From: Stentor roeselii
Lineage: Eukaryota > Ciliophora > Heterotrichea > Heterotrichida > Stentoridae
Assembly (NCBI GenBank): GCA_006503475.1
Contig: RSEH01000028.1
Coordinates: 148,714 to 212,713 of the forward strand
Length of the DNA: 64,000 bases
Direction of reading: 5' to 3'
Shown one piece after another: positions 30,101-38,623 of the stretch (within the stretch, counting starts at the first letter, position 1; each line of letters opens with the position of its first letter). The position numbers were made by a program, and so were the translations under genes. A model generated the notes under the pieces. That model ran no database searches. It had not been told where the DNA came from and saw only the letters and a list, made by a program, of their open reading frames with translations.

Positions 30101-32006
30101 TGAAAAAATCCAAGTTTTAACCAAAAAACTTGAAGAATTCCAGAAACAAGCAGATTCAAAAGATCAAAAACTCAAAGAATCCGTTGAAAAAGTTTCAGAA
30201 CTTTTCAATATAATCGATGAAAAAACCAAGAAAAGCAAAGACCAAGAACATCTCTGCATCGACTTAATAAACGAAAAAGAAACAACAAAAATTCAAATCG
30301 AATCACTCGAGTCTCAAATCGCTTCCTTAAAAGAAACCTTAAACAAGGTCCAAAACAACCTGGAAGAATCAAAGATCCTTTCATTAAAACTCGAAAACGA
30401 AAGAAACGACCTGAAATTTTCATTTGATCAGTTATCCGAGGAAAAATCTCGAAATATTTCTGAAATCGAAGAAAAAACAACTCAAATCATTCACCTCGAG
30501 CTAGAAAATGACAGAAAAACAGAAGAATTTTCTCAAATTCAGAAAAAAAACGAGTCAATTGAGGAAGACCTTTCAAAATTCAAGTTACTTAAACAAGCAG
30601 CTGATGAAGAAATTTTTAAACTCAAACTTTTTCTGAATCAAGAAACTCAAACATTAAAAGACTTCCAACAACAAAGTGAAAAATCATTGACTGAGACTTT
30701 ACGGAAACTGGAAAACTTGAAATCAGAAAACGAGTCTTATCAAGTCACTTTAAGTTCAAAAGACAAGGAAATCTCTTCAATCACTGAAAAAATGGCAGAG
30801 GTTCTTCATGAAAATTCTTCAATGTCTCAAACTCTCCTCACCCTTCAACACGAAAAAAAACTCACAGAAAACCTGATCCTTTCCCTAAAAGTCCAACTTT
30901 CTGAAAAATGCGAAAATGAGGCAAACTTTCAAAACACTTTAACTAAAAAAGAAGAAGAATTCAAATCTCTAATCGAAAAATTACAAAAAATTGAAGAATC
31001 CTCCAAATCTCAAATAAAAGAACTAGAAAAAAATCAAGAAACCCTTGAAAATCTTTTAAACCAAAACAAAGAACAACTAAATCAAACCTCTTCAAAGCTG
31101 TTATCAGAACAAGAGTCTAAGACCATTCTTTCTTCACTAAACCAGGAACAATCTTCTCAAATTCAAACCTTTTTAAAGCAAATCAACGACTTGAACCACC
31201 TGATTCGAACCCTTCAAAACCAAATCAAAAACTTACAAAACGACCTGGACTCCAAAGAAGACGAAGTCCTCGACTTAAAAGGAAAAAATTCAAACGAATT
31301 TCAAGAAACTTTTTTAAAATCCAAACAAGAAGTCGAACTCGCTCAAAAGTTGCAAGAAGCTGCACAGTCAGAACTTAAATCAGTCAAGTCAGACCTGGTG
31401 GAAAGTTTAAATGCACGAGAAGGGCTCATGAGTGAATTGAGGACTATTCGAGAAGATGAACTTAGAGGAAAACGCGATTTGAATGACTTGAAAAGACTTT
31501 TTGAGCAGTTGAAAGAAGATAAAAAAAGACTTATTCACCAACTTGCGAAGGTCAATGAAGAAAATGAAAAAAATGGAATTGGAGTTGAAAGTGACGGGTT
31601 GGTTCAAATGAAAGTCAGGAAATTAGAAGAACTTGTTAGTTCTTTGGAAAAACAACTTAAGGTTAAAACTTTTGAACTGGAAAAATGCAATAAAAAAATC
31701 GCTGAGGCACAGAAAAAGTCTTTTGAAGATGCTGGGTTTAGGAAAGAAGTTGAAAGTCAGGCTATTGAAATACAGAATTTAACTGATGGACTTAGTCAAA
31801 TCACTGATGCTGTTTTTAACCTTCCGTTGTTTAAGGGCGAACACCCGGAAAGTCAGATTATTGAAAATACTGTCAAGGCTATTAGAAACTTGTATGCTCA
31901 GTTTGTGATGAAGGAAAAGGAAGTTGGAGAGTTGAAAGGAAAGAAAAGGGCTGATAGTATTAGTAAAGTTTCTCCTGTTGTAAGGGGAATACCGAGGGGT
32001 AAATAA
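24177..32006 (+). CDS. kinesin-12 (KIF15-like) with a giant coiled coil (2,609 aa)
   Basis: The N-terminal motor (about residues 1-345) has P-loop GQTGSGKT (86-93), switch I NKESSRSH (209-216), switch II DLAGSE (244-249) and the C-terminal FAQRAKLIRNSAVINEDT block. That neck sequence, together with LRGILPRCFEYIF, is typical of kinesin-12/KIF15 rather than CENP-E. From about residue 355 to 2560 the protein is nearly unbroken coiled coil rich in Glu, Lys, Leu, Ser and Asn, far longer than KIF15 (about 1,390). The motor should be plus-end directed; kinesin-12 proteins act on spindle or cortical microtubules, and here a cortical or mitotic role is possible. Shortly after the motor there is a CPKC pair. 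The whole 7.8-kb frame is uninterrupted. The ATG at 24177 fits the start of the motor (DNVKVAVRIRPLN). Confidence 0.95.
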   Translation: MVESKDNVKVAVRIRPLNDRELQETSKKCVTITEECRKLTLADHKSFTYDYIADESTSQEKLFEMVGRPIAGSCMSGYNGTIFAYGQTGSGKTFTIQGQGLEESSSEAFQHPLRGILPRCFEYIFGAVSSALKAGNSEFLIKCSYLEIYQEQINDLLDPNPHNLLLREDMKKGPYVEGLIEEKVSNLIQTYALLKTGARNRHVSSTSMNKESSRSHSVFTLHVESKNTFDGLTNFKSSRFNLIDLAGSERQKFTACVGERLKEAGMINKSLSALGNVINSLVEVSEGKQRHIPYRDSKLTFLLKDSLGGNSKTFIIANISPSISSLSETLSTLKFAQRAKLIRNSAVINEDTSGTVMTLKAEIKRLKAELEAIQQVAQVAITTCPKCAGLSQVDLPGLLSSFEKNTESEVLLEQNLRLRLEHERKWDKSLADKDLAIENLRNVVQKLENKVNHDKMIIKFRDATIVKLQNGLEDKDVEALRKENEGLRSEIENNPITARLTAENKILNEEIAEMRLELENGYGSLRQQNAELKDFTEKLCESLRVSALEREKIKMVVKEITAGVDLNLVFQNFEENYEKKIGELSMTLKDLQKEHSQVLAENQMIHLNYMEHFEGDDNLLDSRIEEISPRISLRTEDEYRRLEKEMEELKLKLLNECQLTEKLTIEKRNLEKTCSEALQENHYLKDSKDKLTILEGQIEVLQSQVEEKYAALMQSSQDVDNLTESNDFLKGEISRLTSSVHLHKEKNQSLEIFILNLEKQISEQNSLIVALHEPTGNKTLALALNEVDSYKQKCQELEAEINCLKKSLLENQNNFQNLVKIKEAAVVDLQAANEILTELKLKLAENSKKFENLQDKNLQLEEELENLKEIAERDKNHANILKERTLVKHNEALMKVNNEKNELEKEIDLLKNKLVNNSYDLNEVKKTENDLKARLSKEIKKSEILCHDLIDLRVDYESQLKVSNDRIFSLKDELEKVEEQKNVFGEQVKELQGKIEERGKEIEKTISQFETTIRILGEESVKKEKSLKDEISNLLLESNILIVEKKKLEEEKNQLELDFSEIQKDLTEKDKKIKEIFQENKEVNEILNKVKDEYQQKTLEIEKVRLELDSVSSEKELFSLENQKLLYQNEESQVELNLLRIEKSNFEFELKLLTQEKEKSKNDLDVLRVEHKKILEKFNQTKEDFNLIKEEKRNLTTSFENLRVKNLEITENIEKLSKILENEKVNKEELENLNKNLKISIESSFKEIQDKEMMKNRLEEELMSLSKQNENLLKQNNEILIIKNDFERKVSHLVKENEDLAVKISENIKLTQTLQENLTIYSNEKQRLNDLLFQKSQEIQENHKEIEKTNKRLEESTLIIKNLEESLKSAEGEHRAEVIQITQKNQLKLEETSENFEKQLKTLHQSKNDAIQEIQTKIDQISSQFQLKSSELQEKNKNLELAYSKTEKLEKELNVLMSDYQEKSSQIEKIKDENESLSTEIAVLTETNKEKISLIKDLEQEALDLKEELKKLRSVVEDLTFKHNKVNSQLEAKESLLNEQVKQNQAFELIVNEKDEKIKSFLAKIKEIEEKSEEIKKLNFSLEEEKKVSIESIETFQKTLKKLNETVTSQDLILKETITSKSTLEIKSEEQNLEINKKSEKINEMTETILMLKKIQETLNNDLETINGEKKLIQQELKIKDDLLIGKASELEHLKEVHQKYEEKISCQENLLESRIQTIKTQENEIKTSADELILLKNKLEDNEKELSKVLNEIQETSAKIEKIERENLCLNEVHEKEQGEILLLKEEAENSKKSIQDLQITKEKQEETIKKLTFSYEEKEKKCENFSNLIESQKVQIEEKITELHLKFEENKEINKEIEKVTTEQQETNKKLIEAKAENQNLREKIQVLNKKINDLELSLESKTTENSFISTRIIENEKIIEEFKQEFEKSLKTIETKEKNIQDSNEKIQDLLKKLENSTQNLESNNKNLAEKTEKIQVLTKKLEEFQKQADSKDQKLKESVEKVSELFNIIDEKTKKSKDQEHLCIDLINEKETTKIQIESLESQIASLKETLNKVQNNLEESKILSLKLENERNDLKFSFDQLSEEKSRNISEIEEKTTQIIHLELENDRKTEEFSQIQKKNESIEEDLSKFKLLKQAADEEIFKLKLFLNQETQTLKDFQQQSEKSLTETLRKLENLKSENESYQVTLSSKDKEISSITEKMAEVLHENSSMSQTLLTLQHEKKLTENLILSLKVQLSEKCENEANFQNTLTKKEEEFKSLIEKLQKIEESSKSQIKELEKNQETLENLLNQNKEQLNQTSSKLLSEQESKTILSSLNQEQSSQIQTFLKQINDLNHLIRTLQNQIKNLQNDLDSKEDEVLDLKGKNSNEFQETFLKSKQEVELAQKLQEAAQSELKSVKSDLVESLNAREGLMSELRTIREDELRGKRDLNDLKRLFEQLKEDKKRLIHQLAKVNEENEKNGIGVESDGLVQMKVRKLEELVSSLEKQLKVKTFELEKCNKKIAEAQKKSFEDAGFRKEVESQAIEIQNLTDGLSQITDAVFNLPLFKGEHPESQIIENTVKAIRNLYAQFVMKEKEVGELKGKKRADSISKVSPVVRGIPRGK

Positions 32007-33303
32007 GAATGTATTATTATTAGAGTATTTTTTATTAATTGATATTTGGTATTTTATCATTATGAGAATTTATTGAAATTTGGTTTGGGTTTATTAAGGA
32101 TAAATTAATTCTTTTATGTTTACAGTTGCCTTGCTTCAATTGTCTGAACTTGATGGATTAAGGATAGTATTTATGCTTAGTATTTTAAGAATTCCAAATT
32201 ATATTTAGAGATAACCTATAACCATTAGTTTAAAGGAAAACAGGTATTTTTATTCGAATATTTTATAATTATAGCACAATTCATAAATATATTTATAAAA
32301 AATCCTTAATTAATACTCTTCAACGTAAATAGCTAATAACATTTTTTTATTACATATAGATCATAACAATAGTCAATCTTATTATAAAATTTGAGTGTCT
32401 CATAAGTTTACAATAAATAAAGAGTTCAAGTCATACATCTTTATAGAAATGAAGTGTAAGGCCCTGAAGAAACTTATTTTCATTTGAGCTATGAAAATAA
32501 AAACAAGAAATTTAATTAATCCTCAGAAAGACATATATATTGTAATTATCAAGATCAAATAAATTTTAAGATATTGAGTAAAGGTTTGAACAGTATAGTA
32601 TATCATTATTCCTATAATTCAAGGAGAAATGAGCAAACATAAATTTTTCGAAGTACAAGCCGATAGACTCCTGCAAAGACCATTCATCACTCAGCTGATA
32701 GTCGTCACAATCGTAAGAAATGAGTAAATATTTCAAAAATCTTTAAGTTTTATAAGGTTTTTGGCTGTATTTATTTAATTTGAGTATCTTTACTAGATTG
32801 ACCTATATCGATTGATGATTATTTAATTCAGCATCTGGGGCTAATTCAATACTATAATATCAATTAATTAATTATAAAAATAATAGCTTTATAAAATTCA
32901 TACAAAACAAAACGATAATGATCAACGTAACTAAAAATTCAAAAGAAAGTAAACTTTATATAGTTATAGATTATAAGATCCATTTTTTAAAATTTATTTC
33001 ATAAGATAACTTATATTATCAATCAAAACACTGAACTCATTTTTAATAAACATATCATAAGTTTTTATTCAAGTATTCCATATCTAGAAACCAAAAACAA
33101 AGACCCAAGAACAGACCAAAAAATCCCTGAAACAAGATCTTGATAATCTGCAGAAATTATAAAAATCTTCATAAAAATTAAAGTGTCTAGCATAATGATT
33201 GTCCCAAAATAAATAAATCAAATAAAAGACTCAATCTAAAAAAACTAAAATTTTCTAATTCCATCAAATAACGATTACTCTATTCATCTATAAAAGTAAA
33301 ACT
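32007..33303. other. 1.3-kb AT-rich intergenic region with coding-like scraps
   Basis: Between the kinesin and the MFS transporter. Most is very AT-rich with no gene. Two patches look like protein remains. At 32629-32727 the minus strand reads SYDCDDYQLSDEWSLQESIG in an open stretch, and the plus strand also carries a 32-codon ATG ORF. At 33065-33264 the minus strand has hydrophobic sequence with one frame change. Neither could be assigned to a family. Confidence 0.6.
33065..33264 (-). pseudogene. probable remnant or tiny gene for a hydrophobic membrane protein
   Basis: An ATG at 33264 opens MELENFSFFRLSLLFDLFIL. After a frame change a second stretch from an ATG at 33193 reads on (MLDTLIFMKIFIISADYQDL), followed by a strongly hydrophobic segment ending GILE and a TAA at 33065-33067. 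The two pieces together look like two to four membrane segments. No 15-nt GT...AG intron joins the frames, so either this is a decayed gene or the 42-codon second part is an independent small ORF. The family is not recognised. Confidence 0.35.
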
Positions 33304-34881
33304 CTATCTCTTATTTTGAAAAAAAGAGATAATTACCAAAGCCAAGGCAGCAAGTCCTCCAATCACATAAAAAATCTTATTTCTATCCAAATAAAGCGTA
33401 ACATACGTTTGAATGAAATAAACCGTAATACTCGCAAAGCCATTCGACAAAAACAACAGAGCATAAACCTTAAACCCAACATCTTTCCCATAAAGTTTAA
33501 CAGAAATCGGTGCAAGTTGAGTAATAGTTCCACCTGAGCAAGAGTACAAAATGCAAAGCCAGATGAGAAAAGGTGCCTGATATTTACTTATAGTTGGAAA
33601 TGTGAAGCAAATAATAACTTCAATGATACAAAGAACAATATAAGTCAATCGATAAGATTTTTTATCAAACATCAGGCCCCACAAAGGTCGATTTGACCCG
33701 TTCATGACAGAGCCGAGTGATCCGACAACAGTGAGAAAAGTGTCGTTGTAACCGTATTGAAGTCCTATCACTTTGAAACTTGCAATAGAGAACATCCCAG
33801 CAGTTCCAGCAAGCATCGTAGTTAAAAAAATCAGGTAAAAATTACGAGTTTTTAAAGCATCACAGAATGTTCCTTTAAAGGTCTCTTCAACTGTTGATTC
33901 TTTTTTACCTTGAGTATCAGGACGGTCCTTGATTTCACGAGAAGAATGTTTAACACTATCAAATTTCTCATTTTCTTTAAATTCTTCTTTTTTCTCCTCA
34001 TTTTCCTCGTTTTCTACATCATTTTTCATGTTTTCTTCATAATTTTTCATGTTTTCTTCATCATTTTTCATGTTTTCTTCATCAAGTTCAATTGAATTTT
34101 TCTCTAATCTAACCAATTCAGATTCTCTTTTTGTTTCATCATCTTGAGTCCTCGAACTTAAATTTTGTTTCAAGTCAACATCTTGAATCATAATCAATGC
34201 ACAAACAACAATAAACGAATAGACACAAGCTAAAACAATAAACATCTTCGGAACATTTTCAGCGATTTTCTCTTCAAAGTACTTATCAGTGACGCCTCCA
34301 AACGATTTTTCAATTCTCGGTTTTAAGTTGTCAGGATTCGCGACATAAGTTGCGACAAAGTTGAAAATAAAAGACCCAAAAGCAAAGCAGCCAACAATAA
34401 TCCCAGTGACAAGGCCTTTATGTGCCGGGTAGCATTGAATAGCGATCATAAGTGAAGGGACATACTGATTAAAACTTACAGCGAGGCCTGACCCTACCCC
34501 GAGCATGACTCCATAGATGATGATGACTGGAATTCTTGTTGTTAGACCTGCCATGATGAAAACAACTGCCACATATATAAAAACTCCGACGTACATAAGT
34601 CTGAATTTAAATCACTTCTTGGGAGTAAAGCGCTTTTGCAAGTAAGTCGCTGGTTGGAATACGAAACTCCAGGAAAACACGCAGATGTAGAAGACTATTG
34701 AAAATGATGACATTGAAACGTACCCCGTTTTCATACCGATGTATGAAGCTATGTAAGGCATTATGTTCCCTGTGCAATAAATTGTGCCTACCACCTGATT
34801 AGTCATTACTAGGTGGATTAGACCGCAACCGATGAATGTTATAACTTTTCGATTACTTTGACTACATCGTGAGTTTGACAT
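33304..34881 (-). CDS. MFS transporter, oxalate/formate antiporter or monocarboxylate-like, two exons (34881..34616, 34600..33304)
   Basis: The spliced product is about 520 residues with about 12 membrane segments. N-terminal features such as GNIMPYIASYIG and the cytosolic PATYLQKRFTPKK loop resemble the OFA/MCT branch of the major facilitator superfamily. A hydrophilic central loop separates the two six-helix halves and contains a Glu/Asn/Lys repeat encoded by a 21-nt tandem repeat. The second half has a conserved SGGTITQLAPISVKLYG segment. It probably moves small organic anions such as carboxylates across a membrane; the substrate cannot be read from sequence. The frame is broken by an in-frame TGA that lies inside a 15-nt intron (34601-34615). 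The ATG at 34881 precedes the first helix. A decayed copy of the same gene lies upstream at about 35240-35660. Confidence 0.88.
34021..34083 (-). repeat. three tandem copies of a 21-nt unit coding E-E-N-M-K-N-x
   Basis: Three consecutive 21-nt units begin at 34021, 34042 and 34063 and differ by very few bases. Read on the minus strand they encode the repeated heptad EENMKND/Y in the central cytosolic loop of the MFS transporter. The unit length is a multiple of 3, so copy-number change would not break the frame. Confidence 0.9.
34601..34615 (-). other. 15-nt intron in the MFS transporter gene
   Basis: On the minus strand it reads GTGATTTAAATTCAG. It carries an in-frame TGA that splits the gene. 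Removal joins FTPKK to LMYVGVF in the same frame. The 5' GTG and 3' CAG differ slightly from the GTA...TAG of the other three introns, so readthrough or a true break is the alternative; splicing is favoured because length and frame fit exactly. Confidence 0.8.
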
Positions 34882-36254
34882 TTTAAGGATGTGGAATTTA
34901 GTTTTTTGAATTGGGAGATTATTTTAAATTTGGAATATTTTTGGGATATTTTAGAAATTAGGTGAAATTTTAAGGGTTTTTTAGGGGTTTTAATAAATTT
35001 AGGTTGATTGCTTGGAAATATTTTGGTATGTTTTGGTTTTAGAGGAAATGTGATATTATTAGGAGTAATTAAATTTTAGTGTAGGATGACATTTTAAATT
35101 GTATATTTTAGTTCAAATTATTATTTATAATTGGAATTCACAAACTCTTATTAGATTTCGATATAAAGTAACCCTGACTATCTATAAACTATAATTTAAA
35201 AAGTATTAGTATAAATCTCATTTTTAACTCAAAATATACAGTGATACTTACCTATAGATAAAAAATCACAAGCATAATTTAATTTGAAATATTTAACAAA
35301 TCCATTATCCAAGAACAAAAATTTATAAACTCTACAATTTTTACATAGAGTTTGATATAACTTGAAGTGAGTTGAGTAATTGTTCCACTTGGCACATATA
35401 CTTGACAGCAATCTAGATCAGAAAAGGTGCTTGATATATTCTAAATGGTTAGAAATGTGAAACATAAAACTATTTTAATAAATTAGAGGAAAAATAAGTC
35501 TAATGGTATCGTTTTTTAACAATCAAACCCCACTGTGGCTTTCCGCATTCATTCATCACCGAGTCAACTAAATCAACAGTGAAAAAAGAGTCGTTGTATC
35601 GAAGGCCAAGGATTTTAAATTTGGTCTCCTGCGATTTCCAGTAGTAATTCAAACATCTTAACTAAATATGAGATAGAATTTTTGAATTTAAGACAAACAT
35701 ATTAGGTTCTCTCAGGGGCTTCATTTTTTTTTTTCTTCAATATCATCTTCTATAGAAAACTTGATTTTATGAGATGAAGTGATATCAGATTGGTATCTAA
35801 ATAATTTTTCTTTCCTCAACTATCTTCCTCATCTTCACTAGTATTCATAGTCAGTTTAATTTAAAATTTCCGACTGAAGTCGAAATTTCAAAATAAAGCA
35901 CTCATTACTAGCAACTAGCAATTATTCCAGAAGGTAAACCTTATGATCAGGGCAGCATTATTGCTATCCTAAAGCGGTTAGATACTATGAAAAGCTTACC
36001 CCAAGCCTTAGCCTATTCCAAAAGTATTTCAATAGATGATGATTCCTGAACTTAATTTTAATCTTACATTGATGAAGCCTTAACCAATATATAAAAAATC
36101 TCTAACATATTTTCTAGGCCATTTATTATACATAATCTTTTCCAGGTAACCTTAAAAGATATTCTTTTTCCACAACCCAGAAATTCCACCCAATCCAAAT
36201 TCATCAAATCTGATCTTAACCCAAATCCAACTAAAACATTATCAAAATTTATAA
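34882..36254. other. 1.4-kb gene-poor region holding an MFS relic
   Basis: Upstream of the MFS transporter. Besides the relic at about 35240-35660 it is AT-rich. A short coding-like plus-strand stretch at about 35926-36049 reads IIPEGKPYDQGSIIAILKRL and continues to a stop, with a TAG shortly upstream; it has no ATG and no recognised family. The last 200 nt form the leader of the SF-assemblin gene. Confidence 0.6.
35240..35660 (-). pseudogene. decayed copy of the neighbouring MFS transporter gene
   Basis: Direct comparison with the intact gene shows matching stretches in the same order on the same strand. For example, gtgagttgagtaattgttcc (near 35366) corresponds to gcaagttgagtaatagttcc (near 33511), and gaaaaaagagtcgttgtatc (near 35580) corresponds to gagaaaagtgtcgttgtaac (near 33738). 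The matching part covers the second half of the protein. Frames are broken by indels and stops and no long ORF remains. Weaker similarity may extend to about 35830. This is a tandem duplicate that died. Confidence 0.85.
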
Positions 36255-37010
36255 ATGAATAAGAATCGTCTTGACAATGGCTACAACGACCGAGTAAGAA
36301 GACTCTCCGAACGTTTATCCTCAATGCAGATAACTCTTGACTCAGAAAGAACCTCGCGTTACACCGACATAGAAAAAAGACTAGACAACTTAGAAAAAGA
36401 ATTCTCAGACCTATCCGAACAATCCAACAAAAAATTCACTTTTCTCAAAGACAACATCTTAAAAATCGAAAAAAGAGTCGACGAAGAGTTCCAGTTACGT
36501 GACCAGTTTTTCCAGTCAAAATCAGCGGAAATCAACTCTTTTCAAGACGAAATGCAAGAAAGTCTTTCAAAGTACTTAAAAGGCAAAAAGGAAAACGAGT
36601 CAAAAATTTACAAAATCATTGAAGATAAGTTCGAAGGACTTAAATTGAAGTTGATTGAAGAAAGCAAAAATTTCAAGGAAAGTGAAGCTGAAGCGAAAAG
36701 TTGCATTGAACAAGATGTGCCGAAGTTGATTGAATTTGTTCAAAATTCTGTCGCTGAAAGGGTTGAAGTTGAAGCAGGACTTAATAAAAAACTTGATCAT
36801 GTCATTGGAAATATTGAAAATGACTTGGTTGTTGAAACTAAAACAAGGGAAGAAACTGAAGAAGCTATGCTTGCTATGCTTCGTGATGTCGTTAGTCGCA
36901 TTAAGAATGATCTGGATATTGAAAGGAAGGAAAGGGAAGGAAGTGAGGAGACACTTTTGGGACTTTTAGAAGAAACTTGCGCGAAAATCTCGAATATAAC
37001 TAAATATTAG
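36255..37010 (+). CDS. SF-assemblin / beta-giardin family coiled-coil protein
   Basis: A 251-residue, almost fully coiled-coil protein with a short basic, non-helical head (MNKNRLDNGYNDRVRRLSER). The rod shows regular heptads, and the C-terminal pattern ERKEREGSEETLLGLLEETC is a hallmark of SF-assemblin. These proteins form striated fibres attached to basal bodies in algae, apicomplexans and ciliates, so this one probably belongs to a cortical or basal-body-linked fibre. Length is close to the usual 280-300 residues. It stands alone, with an AT-rich leader upstream and about 200 nt before the next gene on the same strand. Confidence 0.88.
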   Translation: MNKNRLDNGYNDRVRRLSERLSSMQITLDSERTSRYTDIEKRLDNLEKEFSDLSEQSNKKFTFLKDNILKIEKRVDEEFQLRDQFFQSKSAEINSFQDEMQESLSKYLKGKKENESKIYKIIEDKFEGLKLKLIEESKNFKESEAEAKSCIEQDVPKLIEFVQNSVAERVEVEAGLNKKLDHVIGNIENDLVVETKTREETEEAMLAMLRDVVSRIKNDLDIERKEREGSEETLLGLLEETCAKISNITKY

Positions 37011-37213
37011 AGTTTAGTTAATGGTTTAGAGAAATACTTGAAATATATAAAATTCTCTTCATTCAAAAAAATCATTCTTGATCTAGAATTATTTTTTCAT
37101 AAGATTTTACTTATCCTAAAGTAAACAAATCCAAAACAATTCCTCACCCAAAATAAACATCTTCAACTATAAACATTAAAAGTTCCCCATAACCCAGTTA
37201 TAATTTTTTTCAA

Positions 37214-38533
37214 ATGAATTTACCATCAAAAAGACAAAGATTCACAGAGGAAGAACTAAAAATAATCCAAGAATTTTACAAAAGAGCTCCACCCCAGATG
37301 AGCCCTTCAAGTCAATTTAATTATTTCTTCCCTCAGCCGATGCAGCCCTGGCCGACTCCAGCAGTGGTTCAAGAACGGAAGCCAGCATCGACATCAGAAA
37401 ACCTGAAAAATTACATCACTAGAGCCTTTTCGAAGTGCCAAAGCGATGTAGAAAGGGACCTGATGGAGAAGCTCATTAAGGATGTTATTACTCAGAAGAA
37501 AAGCACAGGTTTGTTTAATTTACAGGATTGGGATAGAACTGAACTCCCGTTATTGCCTCGTGAGCAGGTGGTAGTGGTTCAAACCCCGCTAATCGCTGTA
37601 AAAGAGGTGTCAAGTTCAAGTAATGATCAAATACAGAAACGTAAATCCCGGTTCAAGCAATGCGAGATCGAAGAAGACTCAAAACCGAAGACGAAGTCAG
37701 ACCCGAAAGAAGAGATTCCATGTGACTGGAAGTTAGTCGGAACCTGCACCGACTATGAAAAGCCATATTTTCGACTTACTTCAAAGCCTGACCCGAAGAC
37801 AATCCGCCCGGAAGGAGTTTTGAAGAAGGCTTTGGCGTATTTTAAGGAAAAGTGGAGGAAGGGAGAGATAAAATATGAGTACTTCTCAGAACAGCTCAGG
37901 TCCATCAGGCAAGACCTGACAGTCCAGGGCATAAGGAATAAGTTTTCTGTTGAAATTTATCAGGTTCACACTCGACTTGCACTTGAAGCTCAGGACATGG
38001 ATCAGTATAACAGCTGCATGAGTCGACTCTTCGAACTTTATAAGGAAGGACTGCCTGGACGAGTACCTGTAAGAAAGATTTAGGAATTTAAGGCTTATCA
38101 GATCATTTACTTCACTCTGCAGCATCTTTACATACAGCTTGAAAAATGTTTGAAGACTCTTACGGAAGATGAAAAAAAATCAAGTGAAATTAAACAAGCC
38201 ATGAGTTTAAAAGCTGCTTTGATCCAAGGTAATTATCATCAGGTTTTTCAGTTACGACCAACCCTCCTCCATTGCGGTACATTTTTAATCGAAATATTCG
38301 TGCCAAAGTTAAGAGCCTTATCCTTAATAAAGATCTGTAAAGCGTAACATAAAATTAGTTACATGCCAAGCATTCCAGTTGACAGTATAAACATAGAACT
38401 GGGTTTCACAAGCTTCAAAGACGCTCAAACTTTCATAGTACAAAACGGTGGAGTGATAGAAGACGGTAACTTAATATGCAAAAGTTCCTTAGTAGGTTTG
38501 CGAAACTGCAAAATCCTTGAGTCCAAAAGCTAG
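37214..38533 (+). CDS. SAC3/GANP-PCI domain protein, LENG8/Thp3 type, three exons (37214..38068, 38084..38343, 38359..38533)
   Basis: The spliced product is 429 residues. The N-terminal half is disordered, with Pro-rich (PQPMQPWPTPAVV) and basic parts. The C-terminal half is the SAC3/PCI module: RPEGVLKKALAYFKEKW, then SEQLRSIRQDLTVQGIRNKF, YQVHTRLALEAQDMDQYNSC and LKAALIQGNYHQVFQL, ending with a winged-helix-like tail (SIPVDSINIELGFTSFKDAQ). This matches human LENG8 and yeast Thp3, which pair with a DSS1-type/PCI partner in mRNA elongation and export. Two 15-nt introns with in-frame stops hide the last third: a simple ORF call would end at residue 289 with a wrong tail. The three exons join in frame and rebuild the conserved block in order. 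The stop is TAG at 38531-38533. Confidence 0.93.
38069..38083 (+). other. 15-nt intron 1 of the LENG8/Thp3-like gene
   Basis: Reads GTAAGAAAGATTTAG, with A at position 10 and a TAG that is in frame. It lies between codons after residue 285. Removal joins GLPGRVP to EFKAYQIIYFTLQ, the conserved LPG...EF-x-AY-x-I-x-Y block of the family. Confidence 0.95.
38344..38358 (+). other. 15-nt intron 2 of the LENG8/Thp3-like gene
   Basis: Reads GTAACATAAAATTAG and contains in-frame TAA. It interrupts a codon after its second base (GC|T). Removal joins LIKICKA to YMPSIPVDSINIELGF, the conserved join seen in LENG8. Confidence 0.95.
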
Positions 38534-38623
38534 TTAGTCATTAGTTAATTAGAGATAAACCATTCTAAACACTCAAAATCATTCTCCATCTTATCCTCTT
38601 CCATCTTTAACCCCTAAATAAAT

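Noticed and set aside
34612-34614. TGA read as Trp or selenocysteine in the MFS gene
   Set aside because: TGA ends other genes here (3006-3008 and the 1,407-residue gene) and lies inside a frame-preserving 15-nt GT...AG stretch, so an intron explains it better.
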